Of a DNA stretch of 64,000 bases, positions 43,830-53,793 are shown one piece after another (position 1 is the first letter of the stretch; each line of letters opens with the position of its first letter). A model generated the notes under the pieces. That model had not been told where the DNA came from, did no database searches, and saw only the letters and a list, made by a program, of their open reading frames with translations. Location: positions 182,617,652-182,681,651 of the forward strand of contig OY755038.1 of the NCBI GenBank assembly GCA_963576565.1, written 5' to 3'. This stretch comes from Aspidapion aeneum (taxonomy: Eukaryota; Arthropoda; Insecta; Coleoptera; Brentidae). The position numbers and the translations under genes were made by a program.

Positions 43830-44885
43830 TGTAAGGTTTGTCTTTTTTAACTCACCTTTTTTTGCAATGGGTATCAACCAAGGTAGCATCAATCACTGTT
43901 ATACCATTTTAATTGTCATTTGTCACTTCCTTTCTTAATTAGCTTGAGAAGCAGGCGTCAGGTACCATAAAAATAAAACAATAAACTTACTCATCTGCTC
44001 AATTATTCATAAACTTAAAGTTTACTCACCGGGGGCCTCATGCCGCCCTCTTCCATGCAACTTCAGTTTATCACACATTCCATTAACAATAAAATCAGAT
44101 ATAACTTCTGGTAATACTTTTAATCTTCTTTCTTCAGCATGCTACCCTAAAATAGTATGAGGGCTTCCCGTGGACGCTAAATTGCCGCTAAACAACTAGC
44201 ATCCCAACATCCAAGTGATAAGGTTATCTTTTACTGAAACCTTCCACCTTGATATGTCATTCAGAAAGCATGTAAGAACCCATAAAACTTACAGATCCTC
44301 TAATCTGAAGGAACGCCGGCAGGCACTAATAGCCTCTTAGGTTTTTCTCAGTGGCTCGCCATAATGCGCACTGCCTCAACAGTGATCCGCCGTTATGCGC
44401 TACACTACACAACAGTGGTCCGCCATAATGCGTACTGCCTCAACAGTGATCCGCCATTATGCGCTACACTACACAACAGTCGTCCGCCATAATGCGCACT
44501 GCCTAGACAGTGATCCGCCATTATGCGCTACACTGCTCCTTCACTAATTATCTCACTTTTCGCTACTGAACTACATTCTCTCTTTTTATATTAAACTCTA
44601 TGCTTGCTTCGCAACACCCAAAACACTTTACATTTTACCCATCTTTACTAGGCAATATCTAACTTCTCAATAATCCTCATATCTTAATGTTTTATTCTAT
44701 ATAATGCTTTTTGCCTGCCTGCCTTTTTAGTCAGCATATAATAAATCGGTGGGTGTCAATAATTATATTAAGAGGGGGTTTTAACTAATTAATAATAATT
44801 AAAGAATATTTCAGGTATATTTATGATAATATATAGATACAGAAAAAGGTAACTAAAAACTAATTGATTAAAAATATACGTTACA
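43830..44885 (-). repeat. Gypsy 3' LTR
   Basis: 1,056 bp with TG...CA ends. By eye it differs from the 5' LTR (with the hAT insertion removed) at about 25-30 positions plus a few indels, so roughly 3%. Confidence 0.9.
44357..44540 (-). repeat. 64-bp tandem repeat within the LTR
   Basis: Three units spaced exactly 64 bases apart (starting 44357, 44421 and 44485) each contain CGCCATAATGCGCACTGCC and CCGCCATTATGCGCTAC. The 5' LTR has the same array at 59219-59395. It lies in what should be U3, the usual place for promoter or enhancer repeats. Confidence 0.85.
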
Positions 44886-44922
44886 TTCGGCCATCCTGAT
44901 AATAGTCACGTCCTCGTGACTG

Positions 44923-45186
44923 CTACTCAGAATCACTAGGAAGAATAACTCCATCCTCGTATTGTTCACTGGGACTATCTGTATCGTCGGAAACTCCACC
45001 TGGAGGTATCCAAGGTTTCATACGATCCACAGCTATTACATTATCATATTTTTTTGTATGACTACGGGTAGATGATGGCATATCTTGCACACGGTATCTG
45101 CCATTTGGTAAAACGTCTTTTATTATCATTGGGCCTGCATATTTGAGGGTTAATTTAGTACTCTGCCCCTCTGCATATTTATTCAT
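44923..45186 (-). pseudogene. Gypsy integrase C-terminal tail
   Basis: It contains 'KLTLKYAGPMIIKDVLPNGR', the small beta-barrel found after the integrase core in gypsy Pol, and ends in an acidic tail with the natural stop at 44923. It is in the same frame as the integrase; only one TAA (45187-45189) separates them. A hairpin GTCACG-TCCT-CGTGAC lies right after the stop at 44905-44920. Confidence 0.8.
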
Positions 45187-46167
45187 TTAAATCAGCACAA
45201 GTTCACCAACTTTATATTTCATTGCCTTCTTTCTAGTTTTATCAAATCGGCGTTTTTGTAGTTGTTGATTATCTTTGATTCTGGATGAAACTTCTTTTCT
45301 TATGGCCTCAATATCTTCATTTACTTGATTTAAACTAAGCTCTGCTGTTAATACACAATCTTGTTTTGCTCTTGGCGTATAGCCCATTAAAAGTTGATTT
45401 GGAGATTTTTTTGTAATTTGGTGCACTGTACTGTTAATTGCAAACTGTATTTTGTTAATTTGATGATCCCAAGTATTTCCGCTTTCACTGGTGGTTGATA
45501 ATGCTGATAATATTGTTCGGTTAAGCCTTTCGACTTGACCATTGGCTCTTGGGGTTGCTACAGAATTTAAGATTAGTTGAGTGTTATTTTGTTTGCAAAA
45601 ATCCTTAAAACTCTTAGGTGTAAAGGCTGTGCCACGATCAGTAATAATTCGTGTTGGGACCCCATACATATCAAAGATTGATTCTAAAAATTTAAGAACA
45701 AATTGACTTTTTGTGGATTTTACGAGCTTTAATAAAACGTATTTTGTAAAAGCATCGATAATAACGATTAAATGTATGTTGCCTTTTGGGGTTTTCTGAA
45801 ATGGTCCTAGATGATCCATGTGTATAGTATGGAATGGTACAGGTATTTTAGCTATTGGATGAAGATAACCTTCTCTACGACCTGAAGGAAGTTTATTATA
45901 AAGACATGGAATACAACTAGCGATATACTTTTCAACGTAGTTACGCATTCGAGGAAACCAGTATTTTTGACAGAGTTTCTTGAGAGTTTTCTCAATTGCA
46001 AAATGACCTGAATCATCATGACACCACTGAACTACTTCTTCGGAATCCCTGAGGTACGACCCATTGAATTCCCAAGGCAGTTGTTCTGTAAACTCTCCCT
46101 TTACGCAAGGCATAGTTTTTATATATTGATTTTTCGTAATTAATTTCTGGTGGCAACAAGATATCAA
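45187..46167 (-). CDS. Gypsy integrase with intact catalytic residues
   Basis: The frame encodes 326 residues. The HHCC zinc domain is complete: His50-x4-His55-x29-Cys85-x2-Cys88. The catalytic core has Asp118 in 'IHMDHLGPF', Asp177 in 'ITDRGTAF' and Glu213 in 'ANGQVERLNR', with exactly 35 residues between the last two (D,D35E). Downstream is the usual 'FAINSTVHQITKKSPNQLL' block. The first ~40 residues overlap a frameshift from the RNase H-integrase linker (near 46045), so the start shown is not the native one, and a TAA removes the C-terminal tail. It would join cDNA ends to chromosomal DNA. Among the gypsy domains here it is the best preserved. Confidence 0.85.
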   Translation of the reverse strand: MISCCHQKLITKNQYIKTMPCVKGEFTEQLPWEFNGSYLRDSEEVVQWCHDDSGHFAIEKTLKKLCQKYWFPRMRNYVEKYIASCIPCLYNKLPSGRREGYLHPIAKIPVPFHTIHMDHLGPFQKTPKGNIHLIVIIDAFTKYVLLKLVKSTKSQFVLKFLESIFDMYGVPTRIITDRGTAFTPKSFKDFCKQNNTQLILNSVATPRANGQVERLNRTILSALSTTSESGNTWDHQINKIQFAINSTVHQITKKSPNQLLMGYTPRAKQDCVLTAELSLNQVNEDIEAIRKEVSSRIKDNQQLQKRRFDKTRKKAMKYKVGELVLI

Positions 46168-46787
46168 AAATTAACTTAATCTTTTCGTCGGTTAATTGTG
46201 CAGAGAGTATCCAATCTGCTTCTTCAATTTTTAAAATGTAATTTTCAGTCGGAGGCTTTTCAGATGGGTTTGGGTTGCGGCTAAGTGCATCTGCATGTTG
46301 CATTCTCTTTCCTGGACGGTACTCTACAGTAAATGTGTATTCTTGAATTTGTAACCACCAACGTGCTATTCTTGAGAGCATTACAGTCAGTAATTACCTT
46401 AAAATTAATACCAAGCAAATATAATCTAAATTTTAAAAGAGAGATTCTACCACAGCCAGTTTCAAGTTCATAAGAGTGATAACGATTTTCTGCTTTGTTA
46501 GTGTGTCTACTATAATATGCAACTGGATTCAATTTACCATTATGTTTTTGTAATAAGGTACCAGCTATTCCACTTTGACTTGCATCTGTATGAACTTCTG
46601 TCTCAGCAGTAGGAGAATAAATAGCAAGTATTGGTTTTTTAATTAATTGTTCTTTTAAGATGTTAAAAGCGTTGTTTTCCTTTTCTCCCCAAGTAAACTC
46701 GCAATTTCTACGCGTTAGTAGAGTTTGTAGTTTGTCAGTAAATGGTGTATTATCCAAGTTTAATTTCCAATTCAGCAGACTTAGCAA
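46016..46787 (-). pseudogene. Gypsy RNase H, frameshifted
   Basis: Blocks 'FTWGEKENNAFNILKEQL', 'TEVHTDASQSGIAGTLLQ' and 'PVAYYSRHTNKAENRYHSYE' begin the RNase H domain, with its first catalytic Asp in 'HTDAS'. Around 46450 two small shifts cancel each other, changing about six residues. At 46380 a deletion after 'VITDCNA' removes about ten residues and moves the frame to 'LSRIARWWLQIQEYTFTVEY' and 'KRMQHADALSRNP', the typical end of gypsy RNase H. The linker 'GIQWVVPQGFR' then shifts again into the integrase frame. Confidence 0.85.
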
Positions 46788-46860
46788 TACCTAAATTTTT
46801 ATCCTTGTCAAAAATCAGTTCTTTAAATTCTTGCAATAACTTTATCAGCTCTAATCTTGT
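46733..46860 (-). pseudogene. Gypsy RT: catalytic core deleted
   Basis: The minus strand reads the pre-RT segment 'LLQEFKELIFDKDKNLGIAK' and 'SAELEIKLG', then passes within a few codons to 'DKLQTLLTRRNCEFTW', which belongs after the RT thumb. About 230-260 residues that normally lie between, including the YxDD site, are missing. The junction is near 46735. Confidence 0.75.
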
Positions 46861-47562
46861 TTATTCATACTGTGTACCAAGATTAATACTATTTTTATTC
46901 CAAAGAGGTAAAGTTTCTAGATTTAATGCAAAAATCTTCTCTTCGCTTTCGGCTTTGCTAGGTTCACAAGGATAGGTTCTAACAATTGGGTGTTTTGTAC
47001 TTAGTGTAAGCTCTGGTCCTGATAAATTAATTATTGGAATAATTATGTTTCCATTTTCTGTGTAATGAATAAGAATTCTTGGAATGGCATACTCTTTTCC
47101 AACTTGGTATCTACCACATGCTTCAATATAAAGTTCACCTTTGAATGGAATTTTTGTAAAAACTTGTAAATTTCCAACATGACATGGAACAATCGTTGTT
47201 GTTTTAGATAAAAACAATTCTACTTTATTTACTGTTGTTGGTTGTTTGGATTCATTGAAAATTAATTTGTTACTATCTTTAATGACAACAACCCCTGGTT
47301 GTTCGGTAAAAGTTTGACCCACTAGAACAGAAACTTCTTGAAGATGATCCGAGGCAATTAAACAATCAACAACTCTTTTAACATTATCGACCTTGATTTT
47401 AATTTGAGTTTTTCCGAATGTCCTTGTTTGATTTAAACCATAGCCCTTGATGATAACATCGCAATCATTTATTTTTAAATTTAGTTCTTTGGCATTACTT
47501 AGACGGATAAGATTGCATGAAGCACCAAAATCTATAAAAGCTTTAATGGGTTGATCATTGTT
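46861..47562 (-). pseudogene. Gypsy aspartic protease, 5' end cut by BEL-2
   Basis: Reading from the BEL-2 junction, the frame contains 'KAFIDFGASCNLIRLSNAK' (active-site Asp in Asp-Phe-Gly-Ala) and 'VSVLVGQTF', followed by a long linker ('VVVIKDSNKLIFNESK') that leads to the RT. The frame is open from 47562 to the stop near 46861. The N-terminal part lies across BEL-2 or was lost at the insertion. The protease would process Gag-Pol; with its start removed and RT deleted it cannot work here. Confidence 0.8.
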
Positions 47563-48029
47563 TGCCCGCAGTTAGAAAAACGATAACTGCAATGGACTGT
47601 ATATATTTTATTAAGTGAAAGCGCGAACAAACATAATTATATTGATACGAAATCACGAAATAATTAAAAGGTCCATAGGTTAATTGCTGTTACCCACACA
47701 ATGGAAATCAGAGACAAAGTACTCACCAGTTTGCAGCCAATTTCTCCACGTTCCAGGGGCCCCTGTCTGGATCTAATGATGGCACCACGTAGCTGAAAGG
47801 CTGAAGTTTCCAGTTCTATGCTTCAGTACACCAAAATCGAGCACAATCAAGTGTAGAAATTTGTAATAGTTGGAGAAAGTAATAAACACGCCATTTTTCT
47901 CGAGGCGGTAGAAAGGATCTCTCTGAATCTTGGTGCGCATGTCAATGCGCGAAAAATGTACTCTGTCCTTCATCCAATTGTGTGGTTTTAAAATTTAAAA
48001 ACAACCGCGAAATTTAGCTGGAGCTAACA
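47563..48029 (-). repeat. BEL-2 3' LTR
   Basis: 467 bp, ends TGTTAGCTCCAGC and CTGCGGGCA in element orientation. Between it and the pol stop (48030-48269) is a non-coding stretch with the purine-rich tract next to the LTR. Confidence 0.9.
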
Positions 48030-48269
48030 TAACTGCCCTCCAAAACACACAATTTTAGAATATCAGCCGGACAGATATAGATATAAGAAAAATGATCGAC
48101 CGATAAATATAAATGAGTGAAAAACAGATAAGTAGCGTAAGTTTATTTAGAGATAACGAAAACCCGAAAAAGGCAAAACAAACAAACAAAATTCAAAAAA
48201 AAAAATTATAATAAAGAATTACCTATTGTAATAATATACTTCAATAGGTAGAAAAAATAAAAATTAGTT

Positions 48270-48660
48270 TTAATTCGGCAAGAGGCACAGTTTTACAACT
48301 GGCCGCTTGTAAACACCGGTAGCCGTTCGTACCGTCGCTACACGCACTTGACCGTCTCCGCCGGGATGCAATTCGATAACCCGACCGACTGGCCATTTCA
48401 AAGGTGATTGGATGTGATCACTCGATATGATAACCAAATCATTTAATTTGATATTTGGGGACGAATCAGCCCACTTGTGTCGCTGTTGTAGCGTATGCAA
48501 ATACTCTACAGAATACCTTTTCCAAAAATCATTATGTATTTTTTGGATTAGTTGCCATCTCGAGAGCCGATTTAGGGGAACCTCGGACAAATCTGACTCC
48601 GGAATTTCTGAATTAAGGGGTTCAAGGGTCAAAAAAAACCCAGGGGTAAGAGGTTAAAGA
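48270..48660 (-). pseudogene. BEL-2 Pol C-terminal domain (DUF5641-like)
   Basis: The frame holds 'RWQLIQKIHNDFWKRYSVEY' and 'LVIISSDHIQSPLKWPVGRV', then 'HPGGDGQVRVATVRTATG' and the natural stop at 48270. Unlike BEL-1 it is intact across the domain, but an in-frame stop near 48655 (TAA where BEL-1 has Gln) cuts it from the integrase. Confidence 0.8.
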
Positions 48661-48953
48661 TCGTGTGGATCTGAAGAGGCAGGAGATAAAGGGCAACTAT
48701 TAAGTACAGCTTCTATGCGACATGTAAGGGTGGACATTTCCATGATGGACAACTTCTGGTCGCCGACAACTCGAACAAAGTGAGTTTTAAAACTTATGAC
48801 GCCAGCTTCTGCCAGGCCATTGAAATGTGGACTGAGAGGGGGTCCCAGATGCCAACGAATAGAAAGTCTGGTGGACGCACTTCTTGCGTAATTAAGTAAT
48901 TGGTTACGAAACCCTATAAAATTACTGCCCTGATCTGACCAGCATTGCGTCAC
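48654..48953 (-). pseudogene. BEL-2 integrase core, second half
   Basis: It contains 'CWSDQGSNFIGFRNQLLNYA' (second catalytic Asp) and 'PLSPHFNGLAEAGVISFK' (catalytic Glu). It is out of frame with the first half because 35 bases present in BEL-1 are missing at about 48953, flanked by a CAC microhomology. Confidence 0.85.
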
Positions 48954-50318
48954 CTACAAACCCTTCGGTGGACAGTTCCATGGTTAATTCCAAATGCACG
49001 CAATGTGTGGCCGTACAGACAAACACACAGACATACGATTTGAAAGCTTTACAACCACGGTAACGATGAGGAATCATAAAGAAAGGTCCACAAAATTCGA
49101 TAGCTACACTCGAAAAAGGTTTAAGTTGATTGATTCGATGAGCGGGAAGTGAACTCATTATGGGCGGTCTATAGGGTTTGGGGTTGATTCTAAAACATTG
49201 CAAGCACTTGGATATGGTTCTTTGAATTGCCCGTCTGGCAGATAATATCCAAAATTGCTGTAAAAGCAGATTATGTAATGTTTTAAACCCAGGATGAAGG
49301 TATTGTCGATGAATGGACTCGATAAGAAGAGTAGTTAAACGATGGTTACATGAAAGTAAGACGGGGTGTTTTGCAGAATCAGACAAAAGGTCAGATTTTT
49401 GTAATCTGCCACCGACTCTAATGATATTATTTTCATCAAGAAAAGGTGAAAGTTTTCGAAAAGGTTTCGGTATTGGTTTATCCTTAGATAACGCGGAGAA
49501 AAGCTCAGAAAAGCAAGAACCTTGAACGCGTTTGATAAGAAGGTATAACGCACTTTGCATCTCACCGGTGGTAGGAAAAACAATATTTTCAAAAATAATT
49601 TTTTGGTCCGGTGGATTAATGGGTTTTTGATAGGAATAGTTTTGAAAAAGGTTCACTATTCGAACGACATAACAAATGATACGTTGAATTTTTGATATAG
49701 ATGAATATTTGATAAGAAGCTGATCTAAGAAGTTAACGTCAATTATCGCATTGCAACAGACCTTTGGCTTTTCCTCCAGATTAATATCTCCGAAATCAAT
49801 CGGCATTTTTGATTTATAAAAATCAGGCCATTCGTTTTCGGGGGACCACAAAAACGACGGTGCGTTCCACCACATGTCATGTGAAATGAGCTGTGAAGGG
49901 GTGGCCCCTCGTGACGCAATATCGGCTGCATTTAAAGCAGAAGGAATGTAGCGCCATGAGTTTGAGGGAATGATTTCTTGGATTCTACTGACTCGATTTC
50001 CAACAAAGGTTTGCCAGCGATTAGGAGGGGATGAAAGCCAGTGCAATACGACTTGCGCATCGCAGAAAGTAACGATATTTGTAAAAGTTATTTTTCCTTC
50101 ATAGCTAGATAAGACGAAATCAATTAATTCGCTTAAAAGAAATGCGCCAAGGAGTTCTAGCCTAGCCAAAGTTTGTGACTTTATAGGCGCGACCCTAGAT
50201 TTTGCAGATATGAGAGAAACAGATATATTGTTTTCCTCTTCTACACGAAAATATACGACGCCTGCGTAGCCTCGAATTGAAGCGTCACAGAAGCCGATGA
50301 TTTGACAGGTATTGGTTT
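48945..50318 (-). pseudogene. BEL-2 RNase H, integrase zinc domain and first half of core
   Basis: A long frame runs through 'LARLELLGAFLLSELIDF' and 'TFCDAQVVLHWLSSPPNRW' (RNase H), 'NIIRVGGRLQKSDLL', the HHCC region 'HRQYLHPGFKTLHNLLL' / 'SKCLQCFRI', and the start of the rve core 'SSVAIEFCGPFFMIPHRY'. The first catalytic residue is Glu here, where BEL-1 and other BEL elements have Asp. The frame then ends at the 35-bp deletion. Upstream it is separated from RT by a one-base deletion near 50318. Confidence 0.85.
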
Positions 50319-52307
50319 TGACAGTTTGATTTGTCGGGGTAATTGAAAATTGGAAAGTAGCAGGAATTCAGAACGAAGTTTGTTCCAAGAGACGATGATA
50401 GAAAAATCTGGTTCTTCGTCCCAGCCTATTTTCGATATCCACAACTGTTGCAAAATAAATTTTTCTTGTAGCAACAAGGGACAAAGAAAACATAAGGGAT
50501 CGAAGATTGTGTCTATGATAGATAAAATAGAACGTTTATTTGGGGGTTTGTCCTTCATTCGGCATTGATAAGAAAAAATGTCGTTTTTTGGATGCCATTG
50601 AAGGCCTAAAACTTTGATAAAGTGTGGTTCATCCTTGTCAAAAGAGAGAGGCATTTGACGATCGGACTCTGCCAATGTTGCCAATAACTCAGGACAATTG
50701 CTTGCCCATTTTTCAAGTTCAAATCCTCCCGACTTCAACAAATCATTGAGTTCCGTCTGAAGGGAAAGGGCTTCAGAAAGCGAAGGGCTAGTTCCCAAGA
50801 TATCGTCGATGTAAATTGACGTTTTTAGAACAGTACTAGCCATAGGAAAACGTTCCTTTTCTGCCTCTGCAAGCTCATTTAAAGTACGCATGGCTAGAAA
50901 GGGTGAGCATGTCATGCCAGAAGTGACAGTAGAAAGTTCCCACACTGAAAGTGGGTCCTGTGGAGAAAACCTCCACAATATCCTTTGATAAGGACGGTGA
51001 TAAGGATTGATAAGGACTTGACGGAACATCTGTTTGATATCAGCAATGTAGGCAATAGGATTGAGACGAAACGTAAGGAATAAAGAAGCAATATCCTTTT
51101 GAAGTTTCGGTCCAGATAACAACGTGTCATTGAGACTTATATTCTTTGGGGTGACTGCCGGACAATCCCAGACTACCCTTAATTTTGTACTTAAGCTTTC
51201 CGGCTTTAGTACGCAATGATGTGCCAAAAAACATGATACGTCGACTTTTGGTTGACTAGATAAAACTAGACTCATGTGATTAGAATCGATATAGTCTTGC
51301 ATGAAACTAGAATAGGCAGTGTACAGATCAGGATTTTTGAGTAATCTATTTTCTAGAAGTAAAAATCTACGATAAGTTTGCGGATAAGTATTTCCTAGGT
51401 CAGGGTTTATTTTATCTTTAAACGGAAGATCTACCATGAATCTACCGCTCGGTTGCCGTACGACACTCGCAGTAAAAATTGATTCCGCTTGTTTTTCTTC
51501 CTTTGATAAGATTTGTTTTTTAGACAAATGTTCGATTTCCCAAAACCTAGGGATAATGACCTCTAAAGGAGGTGAATGACTCGTTAAAAAACAACTGGTT
51601 CGTTCCGTAAGATTACCTACTTCGTCAACTTTTCCCATGACGACCCAGCCAAAGATGGTTTGAAGGGCTGAAGGTTGCCCTATTTGTCCAAGAACCCTGC
51701 CGTCCTTGAATATCTGTGCGAATAGCTCGCAACCAATAACTAGGTCCACAGGTCTAGATTTGAAATAAGATGGGTCGGCAAGTTTAAGGTTTTCCAAGTG
51801 TTTCCACTGATTATCGTTCAAAGTGACTGTAGGCATATTGGAACATAGTTGTGGAACAACAATTGCTTCGAAATTAAGTAAAGGATTGACCTGTCCTTGT
51901 GGCTTAATGTGACATTGAACGAGCCCTTTGGAAGTAAGAGAAGACATTTGATTTAATCCGAATATTTCAGTGGTGTAACTTCGCCTAGGAAGATTAAGAC
52001 GCTGAATACACTTTTCACTGATGAATCCGGTCTGTGATCCAGAATCAAGGAGTGCCCTTACAGGTTGAAAATTTCCGCGACCGTGCATAACATCTATTAT
52101 GGCGGTGCATAAAAGAAAGGTACCTGAAGATCCTGAGGTATTTAATGACACATGAATATTATTGACAGGTGGTGTGTGAATGACAGGACTAGTATCTTGG
52201 CTTCCAGACTCTTTATTAGTTTCTAAGATATGAGTTAAAGTGTGGTGCCTTTTGCTATTGCAAGTCCTGCATGAATATTTTGATTTGCACGTATCTACCC
52301 CATGCAA
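50241..52307 (-). CDS. BEL-2 protease and reverse transcriptase, 688-codon frame
   Basis: This is the longest open frame in the window. It starts within the second zinc knuckle and covers the protease (Asp88-Ser89-Gly90 in 'ALLDSGSQTGF'; 'DLVIGCEL' near residue 190), the linker 'DLPFKDK' near 294, and RT. RT motifs are 'AYIADIKQMFRQV' with Asp423, 'RILWRFSPQDPLSVWELST' near 442-460 and the YIDD site at 499-502. The domain is complete to 'VLGLQWHPKNDIFSYQC' and beyond, then loses frame at about 50318, before RNase H. The frame is part of a Gag-Pol polyprotein, so its first Met is not a real start. Active-site residues of both enzymes are intact, though the rest of the element is broken. Confidence 0.85.
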   Translation of the reverse strand: MHGVDTCKSKYSCRTCNSKRHHTLTHILETNKESGSQDTSPVIHTPPVNNIHVSLNTSGSSGTFLLCTAIIDVMHGRGNFQPVRALLDSGSQTGFISEKCIQRLNLPRRSYTTEIFGLNQMSSLTSKGLVQCHIKPQGQVNPLLNFEAIVVPQLCSNMPTVTLNDNQWKHLENLKLADPSYFKSRPVDLVIGCELFAQIFKDGRVLGQIGQPSALQTIFGWVVMGKVDEVGNLTERTSCFLTSHSPPLEVIIPRFWEIEHLSKKQILSKEEKQAESIFTASVVRQPSGRFMVDLPFKDKINPDLGNTYPQTYRRFLLLENRLLKNPDLYTAYSSFMQDYIDSNHMSLVLSSQPKVDVSCFLAHHCVLKPESLSTKLRVVWDCPAVTPKNISLNDTLLSGPKLQKDIASLFLTFRLNPIAYIADIKQMFRQVLINPYHRPYQRILWRFSPQDPLSVWELSTVTSGMTCSPFLAMRTLNELAEAEKERFPMASTVLKTSIYIDDILGTSPSLSEALSLQTELNDLLKSGGFELEKWASNCPELLATLAESDRQMPLSFDKDEPHFIKVLGLQWHPKNDIFSYQCRMKDKPPNKRSILSIIDTIFDPLCFLCPLLLQEKFILQQLWISKIGWDEEPDFSIIVSWNKLRSEFLLLSNFQLPRQIKLSKPIPVKSSASVTLQFEATQASYIFV

Positions 52308-53380
52308 GGGATGAAAACACGCTAGACATAATTTTTTCTGCTTGATTACACCGGAAACATTTTATTCCCGTGCTTGAATTAGTTGAGGTGCCAGCCAGTC
52401 CTATAAAAGGCGAATTGGATGATTTATAGGTAGGCTTTTGCCCAAACTGATTTGGCATAGAATTTGATTTTTGATAGGTAGGCACCTTTTTGGGTGCTGT
52501 TGATTGAGGAAGTGATTCCAAAACTTTACATCTTTTTTCTAGAAATTGAAAAAGTGACTGAAAAGTGGGAATTTCGGTATTAGTATTGGCGTGACTCATT
52601 TCGAAATTTGAACGCGTCGGAATATCCAATTTTTTTAACAGAATGAAAAAAATCCCAACTGTCAACGTCAAAGCCAAGTGATTTTAAAATTTCTAGGGAT
52701 TCTGAAGAGGTGTCAGTTAAATTACGCAACTCTTTAGCTGACTCGTTTTTTAATGTAGAGTTCATAATTGTGCTTAAAGCATTATTTGCGAGGTCTCGCT
52801 TGTTTTGATATCTATTGACTAATTTGTCGTAAGCAATTTTATAATTTTGATCAGACAAGCTAATCCCTGATATCAATTTTAAAGGCTCATCCTCGAGATA
52901 TGAAAATAAATATTGAAGTTTTCGGACGTTACTTAGACTTTGATTTTGATCTATAATGTTATTAAAAAGATCGAAAAAGCTTGGCCATAATTTTTTATCA
53001 CCTCGAAATATGGGAATACCTAACTCTTTGAGTTTTGGAGTTTCAGATTCGTTTTGACGAACATATGATCGCGAAAAAGATGGGGCCTCAACTGGAAATA
53101 TTTCAGAGTAAACCCCTTTACACGCATAAAAATATTTACGAGCTTCTGAAAGGATCGCATCCTGCGTTTTAAACTCCTCGTCGTCCGAGTCGTCTATCAG
53201 CATAATGACATCATTATGTGCCAACATGCATTTCTCGAAGGTCTCATCCAAATCGGAATACCTCACTTGAAACTCGTTTCTCGCTTTTGCGTCCGTTGCC
53301 GCGGTTTGTGAAAACACATAACACTCGGTGATCGCAGATAAAAAACCCTTGCGTTTTTGCACGGCTTTTTTGATAGACAT
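52255..53380 (-). pseudogene. BEL-2 Gag, broken by two deletions
   Basis: It starts at the ATG at 53380 ('MSIKKAVQKRKGFLSAITE'). The capsid region 'LKELGIPIFRGDKKLWPSFF' and 'LEDEPLKLISGISLSDQNYK' is uninterrupted, without the LINE present in BEL-1. Near 52650 eight bases are missing and the frame ends 'SVKKIGYSDAFK'. The original frame resumes with 'LDIPTRSNFEMSHANTNTEI' and reaches the zinc knuckle 'CFRCNQ', where 68 bases are missing (52340; flanking CTTG repeat), deleting most of the first and part of the second knuckle. A perfect 8-bp hairpin CATAATGA-CA-TCATTATG at 53201-53218 lies in the segment that BEL-1 has lost. Confidence 0.85.
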
Positions 53381-53793
53381 GATTTTACCTTTGAAATGAC
53401 GAAATTGTCGGTAAATATACAATTAACGCTAAATTAATGCTTCTGAAATAGAAAAATGACGAATTGTCGAAAATATGCACTAATTTATCGCAATTGATGA
53501 AAATTGTTTTAAATATCGAAATGGTATGGAACAAATCCAATCACAGAAATGTTGTTTGTTTGTTTTGATTGATCCTCGATTTTGTTTACTGAAATGACCA
53601 CGCGGTAGACCCTGCGTTACCATAGCAGCGGACCGAAAACAGGTGAATTGCGCCGAAAACGAAAAACTACGGTTCAATACGATTGGCAAAATTCAAGGCC
53701 GTGTGATCTCGGCGAAAATGTGAAAATGACTGACTTATTAATACCGTCGTACGGAGTAAATTTATTTATTCGGTTCGGAGGAACACTTATGTT

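Noticed and set aside
44352..44540. CRISPR-like array (64-bp periodic repeats)
   Set aside because: The units are contiguous without unique spacers, lie inside an LTR, occur in both LTRs, and the genome is eukaryotic.
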